A stretch of 64,000 bases of DNA, from contig NZ_JAJVKV010000002.1 in assembly GCF_024198175.1 (NCBI RefSeq), forward strand, positions 372,001-436,000, in the 5' to 3' direction. Below, in pieces: positions 20,201 to 28,108 of the stretch (the first letter of the stretch is position 1; each line of letters opens with the position of its first letter). The translations under genes were made by a program, and so were the position numbers. The DNA is from Pyxidicoccus xibeiensis (GTDB lineage Bacteria > Myxococcota > Myxococcia > Myxococcales > Myxococcaceae). The notes beneath the pieces were generated by a model. That model had not been told where the DNA came from. It was given only the letters and a program-made list of their open reading frames with translations, and did not search any database.

Positions 20201-23200
20201 ATCTCGGCGGCCAGGGCCGAGCACGACCTGCCGGGCCGGGAGGCGCCGGTCCGCCTGCGCCGCGCCATCGACAGGCTCGAAGAAGCAGCGCGTCATGCCG
20301 ACGGGCCTCTTCTGCTCATGGCCGCCAGCATCCAGCTCAAGCTCCTGGCCCGGCTCGTCCACCTTCAGCCCGGCAACCGCGAGTTCATCCGTCGCATCGA
20401 GGAGCTGGGACGGCGCCATTCCGAGCTGGCGGACAATGCCAGGCGCGCCATCCAGGGCAAGGAGACCCCCGTCCCCGATGATGTCACCAGCGCGGCGATG
20501 ACCGCTCTGGACCACCCCGCAGGCAGGGCTTTCTTCAAGGCCCTCTTCTGCTTGAGAGGTCCCGACCTGGACTTGGCGGAGCGGATGGCTCGCAGCAGGG
20601 GAGAGGACCCCAGCGAGGCCCGCCAGCGTCTCGAAGAGGCCCACCTGCGAGAAGACTCCTCGCCCCAGGGGATTCGTGCGCTGGCGGACCAGCTTGCTCA
20701 CGAGCGTGAGCCGCAAGCCCTGCCGGGGATCGCCGTGGCGCGGGCGTGCCTGCTGGCGCATGTCGCCGAGCATAGCCTGTCCCAGCGGGAGGAGGTCGAG
20801 CACGTGGCCCGGGAGGCCGAGCAGCTCGTCCGGCAGATGCCGGCCGGTCAGGTCCGGCGAATCCTGCTGCTCGAGCTGTCTCATGTGTGGGCACCGGGCA
20901 ATCACTACAGCCATCCTGTCCGCGACTTCCGGCGGGCGGCGGAGCTGGCGCGCGAGGTGATGGAGTCGAGTGAGCCGGGCGAATCGACTGCCCGCTCGGC
21001 CCTGCAATCCCTAGCCCGTGCGACTCGCTACCGCACGGATGGCGACATCGCCGAGCATCTGCGAGAGGCCGATCAGCTCTATACACGGTGTGTTCGCGAG
21101 TACGAGGCTGCGGGCGAGGGTGACGTGGCCGCGCACCTGCGGATGAACCTCGCCGAGCTGCGCGCCGAGCGCCGCACGGGGACGTACCTTGAGGATCTGC
21201 AGACTGGAATCGACGCGGCCCGGGAGCGCCTAGAGGTCATCCACTCGCCCGACCAGCAGGCCAAGGCCCGGCTGAACTTGGCGGTGCCCCTGACGATGTT
21301 GGGCTCACAACTGCCCTCACCGCGAAAGGAGGAACTGCTTCGCGAGGCCCGGGAGCACTTCGCGCAGATCGACCGCACCCGCCTGTCCCCGTCCGACCAG
21401 TACAGCGCGGACAACTACAGTACCATTTGCCTCGCGGATTTGGCCGAACTCATGGGCAACCATGAGGAGGCCATCTACCTCTGGCGCCAGCGGCTGGAGT
21501 CACTGGGACGGTCAGTGCCAGAGCAGGTCTGGGCCTACACGGCCCATAACCTGGCCGACATGCTGCTGCGGGTGCGGACCGGGTCCACGCTTGCCCAGGT
21601 CCTAGAGGGGCTGGACCTCTCGGAGAAGATTCTCCAGATCCGCACCCTGGAGCGTAGCCCCGCCCACCACTGGGAGACCTGCGAGAACATCGGCAGGGCG
21701 GTGGCCGTTCTGCTCCTGTCCCGCGACAGCGGCCTGTCGCTATCCGCCACGTACTCCCGGACGCTCTGGGAGCAGGGCCGGAAGGCCCTGCGCGGCGCAC
21801 TCGCGGCCGCGCGGCGGATTGGCAGCCACGAGAGGCTCATGCAGTCGGCGGTGGCACTCCTCGAGCTGGCCCGCGTGGCTCCGTCGATTGCCACACTCGA
21901 GGCGGCGGCAGGCGAGGGTTGGAGCGCACTCGATGAGGCCCGTCCCTATCTGCTGCTCGACGAGCGTGCGGGTGCCCTGGAAGCGCGCCTGGGAGTGGCA
22001 GTGGCCCGCGTGCTGGCGGACCGGCTCGCCGACGACAATCTGGTGGGGGTTGCCGATGGGCTCGGCTTCGTGCTCTCGGGGGAGCGGGCGGAGTTCGTCC
22101 TGCGGTGGATGGTGCGGGCCGTTGGCTCGGCGCAGCGGCGCCTCGCGGGTCGCACGGCCCGCCCAGTGGGGGCCTCCCATCACAGCTGGGTGGAGTGGCT
22201 CGCCGCCATTCGCAGCGGGGACCGACGGACCATAGAGCGAGCGCTGGATGTCTTGCGCCGCGAGGCGCCCGCGTTTCTCCGGGGCGAGCCGGAGCTCGAG
22301 GGGACCTGGAGCTGGCTGCGCTCCCGCCCCGGCGCAGCGGTAGTCGCCGTGCTGGGAAGCGAGCGGGACATGCTCGCCGCCGTCCTTACCCATGATGGAC
22401 ACAAGCGCGTGCTCATCGCGCGGCTCGACGCGGGAGCGCCCCCGTACGACGAGGCCACCGTGGCTCGCGGGCTCACCGCAGGTGGTCCGAGCGAGGAGTA
22501 CCATACCCTGCTGGAGTGGGCGCGACGGCACATCGCCGGGCCGCTGCAGGGGCTGCTGTCGCGCAATCCCTCCCAGCTTCTCTGGGTGCCCACCGGCGCG
22601 CTGCGGGTGCTGGCGCCCGCGGACCTCTGGCCCACCGTCCCCGTCACGTGCGCCGTCAGGCTCGACTTGGAGACGAGGCCCGCGCCCTCGCGACCCCGGC
22701 GCACGCTGCTGGCCGTGGCCGACCCCGGCCCCGGTACCCCGCGGTCCATTCCCAACTCCATCGAGATGGGCGCGCTGCTGGCCCGCATGGCTCAGGACCT
22801 CGGGCCCTTGCGCGTGCGCATGAGCCGGGGCGCCGCCTGCGGCCAGGCCCTGGGAATTCCATGCCCGGCTCTGGTGGAGGGACCTGCTTCTCCCGACGAC
22901 ATCCTCCGCGAGTTCGCCGAGGTCGATGTGGCGATGCTGCTGTGCCACGGCGAAGTGGATGGCCCTCGGCAGGCCCGGCTGCTCCTGGTGGATGGCACAG
23001 GCGCCCTGGTGCCTCTAGGCATGGAGCGCCTCGCGGAGGATCCCCGGCGTGTGGCCGGCACTACGGTCATCCTGCTCTCATGCCAGACGGGGCGGGTAGG
23101 AGACTGGATTCATCAGGCGGCGGGCTTGGCCGGTGCGCTGCTGGCGGGAGGTGCCCGGAACGTGATTGCTCCCCTCTGGCCCGTGCTGCTCGACCCGGCC

Positions 23201-23374
23201 CTCGCAGTGGGCAATGCCGTGTTGCGCACCCTCGCGAGCGGGGCGCAGCTGTCCGTGGAACTCGGGCGCCTGCAGGCCCCGGAGAGCGGGCCTGCCCTGG
23301 GACGCCGGAGCAAGGCCCAGCGCGAGCAAGAGCAGGCGTGGTCGATCAGGGCGTTCGTCCACTGGATGGGCTGA
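17270..23374 (+). CDS. Giant TPR-CHAT protein (caspase-like protease), 2034 aa
   Basis: About 1600 residues of alanine- and leucine-rich helical repeats of TPR type are followed by a C-terminal CHAT domain, a caspase/separase-like cysteine peptidase. The catalytic dyad is visible: His1893 in LLCHGEVD and Cys1938 in LLSCQTG, 45 residues apart, followed by LAGALLAGGARNVIAPLWPV, a typical CHAT ending. TPR-CHAT proteins act as ligand-triggered proteases, for instance Csx29 in type III-E CRISPR. The trigger and target here are unknown. An in-frame TGA sits immediately before ATG 17270, so no longer form exists; no Shine-Dalgarno is obvious. The 3' end overlaps the convergent next gene by 29 bp. 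Confidence 0.85.
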   Translation: MARDISSWRQLHARAVVLAQQAGGPHGVTLGSLKQAVDAEPAPALDGALLEEIHAHLDEADTLPRLLLCMQCLRWLSGTPSMIVEVYRFTRSAIEAIHALGRQELLPFRLSLIDGLLVLDLDPAEQSDLRFRRGNTLLTLAHDRPELYDAALQDLRAAVELGRASGHALAEINAECVLARAELLTSHPGRALLPEAVSERVVRLVALLPRAEPLGMADRVHDIVSDLEVKRIEQGQPEALSRAIHHGRRAADLAREPWVKAFRLASLAELLFKQGTPEDEAAAAPLAREAVATLPPDAGDLHAVPAHAALGYALLRQGRATEAMEHLQFALGLLARQGPSFNRNLIRLRLAKSLLEQERLDDARHHCELALEDAREIGDQAVQAEATRYLVLLDRQGGQDDRARQRLVEAEAELAGTADQTALTLERLRPRPGEPPSAEFIELIRRYLAGQLATDAESDQVLQALMGHHARHLPQDIRQDLLRQGERFLRDVVVRAHLLAFEKREEEAIDLLRGFLSSAREPDARLNAAVLLLALLPPVERRLELLRWCDEVELLLEGPRDNAYSRSALSDALWRCGRQEPRLLERAWRHAEAGAVTPDIEPDALERNLRIRTRIRLDQVSALALESSPAQQEFATWFTGELLLPANELSGYRCHVVYCLLATGPLTHPGTPALAEQLLALVPPNDRARALSTRLQWIRACLESPRSPPVRPAGMPEEIQGGLDAVPSWVVALAQGELPSPGRVLPSEALGMALAVAEVRPDRSEAVLEWLFSENDDPHLLDRLSDEVAQASGGSGKGLLDRVEKVAASTPSFRLLRLRVTIRRKLAVSGDMASYERAVDALLAFARTPEERVEAKILKGIERMDSDQYAAARQVLGEALEEARRIQWDDGKMFSLLVSAGNAWRKGEAPDIQRALALYAEAEAMGSPIPHESARLWKVMADALLERGGEGDAAAALALLERSLEVRDWGSLRAEALISAARAEHDLPGREAPVRLRRAIDRLEEAARHADGPLLLMAASIQLKLLARLVHLQPGNREFIRRIEELGRRHSELADNARRAIQGKETPVPDDVTSAAMTALDHPAGRAFFKALFCLRGPDLDLAERMARSRGEDPSEARQRLEEAHLREDSSPQGIRALADQLAHEREPQALPGIAVARACLLAHVAEHSLSQREEVEHVAREAEQLVRQMPAGQVRRILLLELSHVWAPGNHYSHPVRDFRRAAELAREVMESSEPGESTARSALQSLARATRYRTDGDIAEHLREADQLYTRCVREYEAAGEGDVAAHLRMNLAELRAERRTGTYLEDLQTGIDAARERLEVIHSPDQQAKARLNLAVPLTMLGSQLPSPRKEELLREAREHFAQIDRTRLSPSDQYSADNYSTICLADLAELMGNHEEAIYLWRQRLESLGRSVPEQVWAYTAHNLADMLLRVRTGSTLAQVLEGLDLSEKILQIRTLERSPAHHWETCENIGRAVAVLLLSRDSGLSLSATYSRTLWEQGRKALRGALAAARRIGSHERLMQSAVALLELARVAPSIATLEAAAGEGWSALDEARPYLLLDERAGALEARLGVAVARVLADRLADDNLVGVADGLGFVLSGERAEFVLRWMVRAVGSAQRRLAGRTARPVGASHHSWVEWLAAIRSGDRRTIERALDVLRREAPAFLRGEPELEGTWSWLRSRPGAAVVAVLGSERDMLAAVLTHDGHKRVLIARLDAGAPPYDEATVARGLTAGGPSEEYHTLLEWARRHIAGPLQGLLSRNPSQLLWVPTGALRVLAPADLWPTVPVTCAVRLDLETRPAPSRPRRTLLAVADPGPGTPRSIPNSIEMGALLARMAQDLGPLRVRMSRGAACGQALGIPCPALVEGPASPDDILREFAEVDVAMLLCHGEVDGPRQARLLLVDGTGALVPLGMERLAEDPRRVAGTTVILLSCQTGRVGDWIHQAAGLAGALLAGGARNVIAPLWPVLLDPALAVGNAVLRTLASGAQLSVELGRLQAPESGPALGRRSKAQREQEQAWSIRAFVHWMG

Positions 23375-24806
23375 GCAGCAACTCCGTCAGCCAGGCGCCG
23401 GCAAGGTCCGCCTTCAGAAGTTGCTCGAGCGATGCGGGCTCGGGCAGCGAGGGCGCGGCGAGGGCGATGAGGAGCGCGGGGACCTCCGCCTCCTCCAGGC
23501 GCCACCCATCGAAGATCCAGCGCTCCCCGTCGCGGCGATAGTCCTCGCCCTCGTGGAGGAGCTCGCCCCGTGAGTGCAGGGCGTCGACGATGAAGAGGCG
23601 GAGCGGCCAGTCGGGGGGGCAGACCCCCTCCACGTGCACGTCGAACGCAGGGGGGGCATGGCCCAGGACCGCCTGGGGAATCAGGCGGACCTGGGTCAGG
23701 CCGAGGCGCTCGTCAAGGCTACGGGCGCCACGGCCAAGGAGGTCCCTGGCCTCGTCGAGGCGCTCAAGCCAGGACTGGAGCACCCCCGGCAGGCGGGGAG
23801 CGGGCGCATGGGTGGTGACCGTGAGCATGGTGTTCCAGAGCGAGCTGGCGGCCCGGCCCGAGGAGCCCAGTCGCTGGCGGGCCAGCGCGTCGAAACCGGC
23901 CATCGCGGGGGGCCAGCGCGAAGCGAGCCGGGAGACCTCGGTGAGGATGTGCTGGATGTGCGCCTCGAAGCCGAGAACCTCCGCCACCACCAGCATGTCC
24001 TCGAGGGCCAGCAACTGGTCCTGGGCCTCCTCCGGAAGCCCGGTCTCCAGCGAGGACTTGAGCCCGGCGAGCAGGGGCGCCACGCGGAGCTCCTCCTCCA
24101 GAAGCGCCACGAGCTGCGGCCGGTACTGAGCCAGCAGCCTCTCAGCCTTCCGGAGCAGTCCCGCCACCTCCGGCTCCCCCGCGGAGAGCGCCCGGCAATG
24201 GCCGATGGCCCAGCTTAGGGCCCAGGCCTCCGCCGGCTGGGTGGGGGGGTGCTGACTGGCCACCTCGAGCGCTCGGAGCACCTCGGCCTTCCAGGTTCCC
24301 GGGCTGGACATGGTGCTCACCCCTCTTCTCCACCGCTGGTCGGCGGCCTGAAAGTACTCCTCGTCTGTTCCGGTGCTGCTCTTGAGAGGCAGGTCCGGGC
24401 GGAACGCTGTCAGCACGGAGATCGGCGGGGTCAGCCCTACCGAGACAAGAATGCCACGGGGCGTAAAGCAAAGCAGGCGCTGGGAATCGCGCAACTGCCT
24501 GCCGACGCGTGTGTCCTTGCGAGCGAGCTCTCGCAGGTAGGCGGGGCCGTAGTAGCAGTCATGGTGCCGTTCCAGCAGCGCGAGGCATGAGGGCGCCACC
24601 TCGGGCAGCGGTTTCCGCTCCGCTCCTGGTGGGGGAGGGCAGGTGCACCGCTCGGCCTCGTGGCGGAGCACGTGGATGTCCGCGCCCACCAACTCATCCC
24701 AGCGCTGCCCCAGGTGGTAGAGATGCTGCCAGGTGTGCGTGGCACGCCCGCTCTTCTGGATGGGGTGCACCTGTCCCCAGGGCGGCAGGGAGATGGGTTT
24801 GAGCAT
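23346..24806 (-). CDS. Unrecognised 486-aa protein convergent with the CHAT gene
   Basis: I do not recognise a family. ATG 24806 has a good ribosome site (AGGAAG), so this is a real gene. The N-terminal 130 residues contain aromatic and His-rich stretches (THTWQHLYHLGQRWDEL) and a CTC motif. The middle is helical and leucine-rich. The last 120 residues look beta-rich (QVRLIPQAVLGH, WIFDGWRLEEAEVP) and end near CHAT-gene DNA. There is no signal peptide or membrane segment, so it is probably cytoplasmic. The two stop codons cross over by 29 bp, so antisense effects are possible. It may be the substrate or regulator of the protease, but only position suggests this. Confidence 0.7.
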   Translation of the reverse strand: MLKPISLPPWGQVHPIQKSGRATHTWQHLYHLGQRWDELVGADIHVLRHEAERCTCPPPPGAERKPLPEVAPSCLALLERHHDCYYGPAYLRELARKDTRVGRQLRDSQRLLCFTPRGILVSVGLTPPISVLTAFRPDLPLKSSTGTDEEYFQAADQRWRRGVSTMSSPGTWKAEVLRALEVASQHPPTQPAEAWALSWAIGHCRALSAGEPEVAGLLRKAERLLAQYRPQLVALLEEELRVAPLLAGLKSSLETGLPEEAQDQLLALEDMLVVAEVLGFEAHIQHILTEVSRLASRWPPAMAGFDALARQRLGSSGRAASSLWNTMLTVTTHAPAPRLPGVLQSWLERLDEARDLLGRGARSLDERLGLTQVRLIPQAVLGHAPPAFDVHVEGVCPPDWPLRLFIVDALHSRGELLHEGEDYRRDGERWIFDGWRLEEAEVPALLIALAAPSLPEPASLEQLLKADLAGAWLTELLLSPSSGRTP

Positions 24807-25417
24807 GTTTCTTCCTAAGGGAGAGGAGGTGCCTTCGGGGGACGCCCCGGGAATGCGGTGGCGCTCACCATCCCATGGCTCGCCCCCTCGAAGTCGTCCC
24901 GCATCATGAAGCGACGCTTACCGCCTGGTTAAGCGTCCGCTCGTAGGTAGGCGATCCTGGTGGAAGTCTTTGGCTCCGTTGGACGTCAGGCCGGCCTTTT
25001 TTTCGTGGCTCCGGCCTCGTTGCGGAACGCTGCCCGACGCCTGGGCTGGTGGCGAACTCTACTCCAAAGGTCCCTGCGGCGAACGACGCGAGGCGCCTGA
25101 CGAAGAAGCGGCTTGCCTACGGTACCACGGCCTCCGGCCCGGGCTCGCGCAACCCGCTACGTGCGGGAGTTGTCTCAGCGTGTTCGCAACGTGAAGCGTC
25201 TGGCTCAGCCTTGCGAAAGCCCAGACATCTCGCGTCGTTTACAGCGATTTATCTGAGACTGTAGGGTGCGCGACATTCGTTGCATTTTGGCGGGTCGGTC
25301 GCCCTTTCGGGCCGTCTTCCAGTTGGTTCTGCCCACCTCAGAACCCTGGTGACGGCGTGGCTGCTTTTTTCAAGCGCCCCGCAAGTGGCCGCACAGCTCA
25401 TGCGGGAGGAGAGGGTG
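24807..25417. other. 611-bp gene-free interval upstream of the PKS/NRPS unit
   Basis: This is the largest gap in the window and must hold the promoter of the biosynthetic unit and that of the minus-strand gene at 24806. Short open frames (24970-25194, 25049-25264) have no ribosome site and no family resemblance. The stretch around 25190-25290 is noticeably less GC-rich than its neighbours, as expected of a promoter region, but I cannot place -35/-10 boxes with confidence. Confidence 0.5.
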
Positions 25418-28108
25418 ATGAAGGATGAGGTACGTGGTGCCATGGCGCGACTGCTCTCCGGCCTCGATTCGGAAGAGCGGTCCAGCCTCCTCGCGCTGCT
25501 GCAACGCGAGCAGCAGGAGGGCGACCCGGTGGCCGTAGTCGGCATGGCGGGCCGCTTCCCGGGCGGCGCCAGCTCCCCTGAGGCATTGTGGCGTCTGTTG
25601 CAGGAAGGAAGGAGTGGCATCACCGAGATCCCGAAGAGCCGCTGGGACATCGATGCGCTCTTCCACCCGGACCCGGACGCTCGCGGAAAGATGTACGGCC
25701 GCTGGGGTGGTTTCCTCGAGGGCGCGGACCAGTTCGATCCGCAGCCGTTCGGCATCACCGATGAGGAAGCGGCGCGGATGGACCCGCAGCAGCGCCTGCT
25801 CCTGGAGGTCTGCTGGGAGGCGTTGGAGAGCGCGGGCGAGTCTCCGACGGGGCTCGTTGGCAGCCGCACGGGCGTCTTCGTGGGGCTCGCGGACCAGGGC
25901 TACAACCGCGTTCGCGAGCCAGGGCACCTGGACGACTACGGTGTGACGGACCACCTCACCAGTGTCGCCAGCGGCCGCTTGTCCCACGTGTTCGGGTTCC
26001 ACGGGCCGACGTTGTCCATCGAGGCCGCGTGTGCCTCGTCGCTGGTGGCGCTGGACCTGGCCGCCGCGAGCCTGCGGCGAGGGGAGTCGGACCTCGCGAT
26101 TGCCGGCGGCGTGACGCTGCTGTTGCAGCCAGAGATTTCCTTCCATTTCTGCAAGCTCGAGCTCATGTCCCGGGACGGTCGCGTCAAGGCGTTCGACGCG
26201 AAGGCGGACGGCGCGGTCCGGGGCGAGGGCTGTGCCTTGCTGGTGCTCAAGCGCTACTCGCAGGCGCTCGCCGACGGCAACCCGGTGCTCGCGCTGCTGC
26301 GCGGCTCGGCCTCCACCAGCACGGGCCGCGGCGCGAGCGTCTCGGCGCCCAGCGTGCCGGCGATGCGGCGCGTGATGCGCGATGCGCTCGCGAGCGCGGG
26401 GCTCACCCCCGCGGACGTGGACTACGTCGAGACGCACGGCTCGGGCACCTGGGCTGGGGACGCCATCGAACTGCAGGCCCTCAAGGACGTCTTCGGATCG
26501 CCACGGCCCGACGGGACGAAGTGTGTGCTCGGCGCGGTGAAGACGAACCTCGGGCAGCTGGAATACGCCGGCGGCGCCGCGGGCGTCATCAAGGTCATCC
26601 TCGCCTTCCAGCACGAGGCCATCCCTCCGAACCTGAACTATTCGACGCCGCACCCGCGCGTCCCCCTGACGGACACGCCGCTCGTCATCCCCACGCAGCC
26701 GCAGCCGTGGCCGCGAGGGGCCCGGCGGCGCATCGCGGGGGTCACCGGCTTCGGCCTGAGCGGCGCCCTCGCGCACGTGCTCATCGAGGAGCCGCCGCTC
26801 CGGAGCGCTGCGGACGTGACGGCGCGACGGCCTGTGCACGTGCTCACGCTGTCCGCGAGCTCAGCCGAAGCCCTCGCCGCGCAGGTGGAGCGCGTGGCAC
26901 CGCTGCTCGACGCGACCCCCGAGCCGTCGCTCGGAGACTTCTGCTTCACTGCGAACGCCGCACGCGCCCACTTCTCACACCGGCTCGCGGTCACCGGTCG
27001 GACTCCTGCGCAGCTGAGGGACGGGCTCCGTGCCTGGCGAGGTGGGGCGCCGGCTGAGCGCCGCGAGCGGCAGCACGTGGGGTTCCTCTTCCAGGACGAG
27101 CCCCTCCCGCAGGGCACGCACGGGCAGGAGCTGTACGCGACGCAGCCTGTGTTCCGCGACGCACTCGACCGCTGCACCGCCGCCTTCGCGGCCTCGGGCG
27201 CGCAGCGGGAGGTGCCCGCCGCGGAGCAGACCCGGTTCTCCCTCGGGTATTCGCTCGCCGAGCTGTGGAAGTCATGGGGCGTGCGGCCGGCGGTGGTGCT
27301 CGGCATGGGCGTCGGCGAGGTGACAGCCGCGTGCGTGGCAGGGGCCATCGATCTCGATACGGCGGTGCGCACGCTCGCAGCGCGGCCCTCGCGGGCGGAC
27401 GGCGTCGGGTACCCGGTACACGAGGCGCTCCCACCGTTTCGCTGGACGGACCTCGCTCGAGCGCTCGAGGGGCAGAAGGTCACCCTCCTGCTCGGCATGG
27501 CGCAGAGCAAGCCCGGCCACCTCGGCGAGCCCGGCTTTCTGCCTTCGCTCCGGGCAGGGTGGGGGGACTGGGATGCGCTGGTCGAGTGCGTGGCGCGCCT
27601 CTACGAGCGCGGCGTCGACCTCGACTGGCGGAGCTTCGACCGGCCCTATGGGCGGCGCGTCGTGGCGTTCCCCGGGCACTCCTGGCAGCACCGGCGGTTC
27701 TGGCTCCACCGGCCGACGGACGGCTCGGAGCCCATCGAGCCCACGCGTGCCGATGACACGGCGGCACGTGTCCTTGCAGCGCCTGCCACACAGCATCGCG
27801 TGCTCCTGCAGGCCCACCTGACGGCGCACCTCGCGAAGGCGCTGCGCGTTGCCGCCGACGAGCTCAGCGCGAACAAGTCACTCGTCCTCCTGGGGCTCGA
27901 CTCGCTGATGGCGGTGGAGCTGCGACGCAAGCTCAAGTCCGAGTTCGGGTTCAACCTCGCGGTGGCGCGCCTGCTCACGGGCGCGGGCATCGCGGACCTC
28001 GCGCAGGACATCGAGCACCACCTGGCGGCATCCAGTGCCCTGGCCGGAGGGCCGCCACCCATCGCTCACGGCCCCGACACCGAGGAGCGCGAGGTCATCC
28101 TGCTATGA
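25418..28108 (+). CDS. PKS module KS-AT-ACP with defective KS and AT
   Basis: This is an 896-residue polyketide synthase module. KS (about 37-460) keeps the active-site Cys (AACASSL, codon 26030-26032) and the first His (VETHGSG), but the second catalytic His is Gln (NLGQLEY, codon 26555-26557), and the C-terminal NAH motif reads LAH. The AT-like part (about 554-760) has lost GQGSQ, reads GMGVGE instead of GHSxGE (Gly codon 27308-27310) and lacks the small subdomain. ACP (about 792-865) is intact (GLDSLMA). It is therefore unlikely to load or extend; a transfer role is inferred. ATG 25418 follows GGGAGGAGA; an open frame reaches back to 25280. It overlaps the NRPS gene by 4 bp. Confidence 0.9.
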   Translation: MKDEVRGAMARLLSGLDSEERSSLLALLQREQQEGDPVAVVGMAGRFPGGASSPEALWRLLQEGRSGITEIPKSRWDIDALFHPDPDARGKMYGRWGGFLEGADQFDPQPFGITDEEAARMDPQQRLLLEVCWEALESAGESPTGLVGSRTGVFVGLADQGYNRVREPGHLDDYGVTDHLTSVASGRLSHVFGFHGPTLSIEAACASSLVALDLAAASLRRGESDLAIAGGVTLLLQPEISFHFCKLELMSRDGRVKAFDAKADGAVRGEGCALLVLKRYSQALADGNPVLALLRGSASTSTGRGASVSAPSVPAMRRVMRDALASAGLTPADVDYVETHGSGTWAGDAIELQALKDVFGSPRPDGTKCVLGAVKTNLGQLEYAGGAAGVIKVILAFQHEAIPPNLNYSTPHPRVPLTDTPLVIPTQPQPWPRGARRRIAGVTGFGLSGALAHVLIEEPPLRSAADVTARRPVHVLTLSASSAEALAAQVERVAPLLDATPEPSLGDFCFTANAARAHFSHRLAVTGRTPAQLRDGLRAWRGGAPAERRERQHVGFLFQDEPLPQGTHGQELYATQPVFRDALDRCTAAFAASGAQREVPAAEQTRFSLGYSLAELWKSWGVRPAVVLGMGVGEVTAACVAGAIDLDTAVRTLAARPSRADGVGYPVHEALPPFRWTDLARALEGQKVTLLLGMAQSKPGHLGEPGFLPSLRAGWGDWDALVECVARLYERGVDLDWRSFDRPYGRRVVAFPGHSWQHRRFWLHRPTDGSEPIEPTRADDTAARVLAAPATQHRVLLQAHLTAHLAKALRVAADELSANKSLVLLGLDSLMAVELRRKLKSEFGFNLAVARLLTGAGIADLAQDIEHHLAASSALAGGPPPIAHGPDTEEREVILL

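Noticed and set aside
24989-25003. GGCCGGCC followed by seven Ts, looking like a terminator
   Set aside because: The palindrome has no room for a loop with a stable stem, and no plus-strand gene ends just before it.
24970-25194. Small plus-strand open frame in the gap before the PKS unit
   Set aside because: No ribosome site, no recognisable motif and overlap with another small frame; probably noncoding.
25418-28108. Standard loading module at the start of the assembly line
   Set aside because: The KS keeps Cys (not a KSQ), and the AT has no nucleophile, so it cannot select a starter by itself; the ACP-KS-AT-AT protein at 50538 is a better loader.
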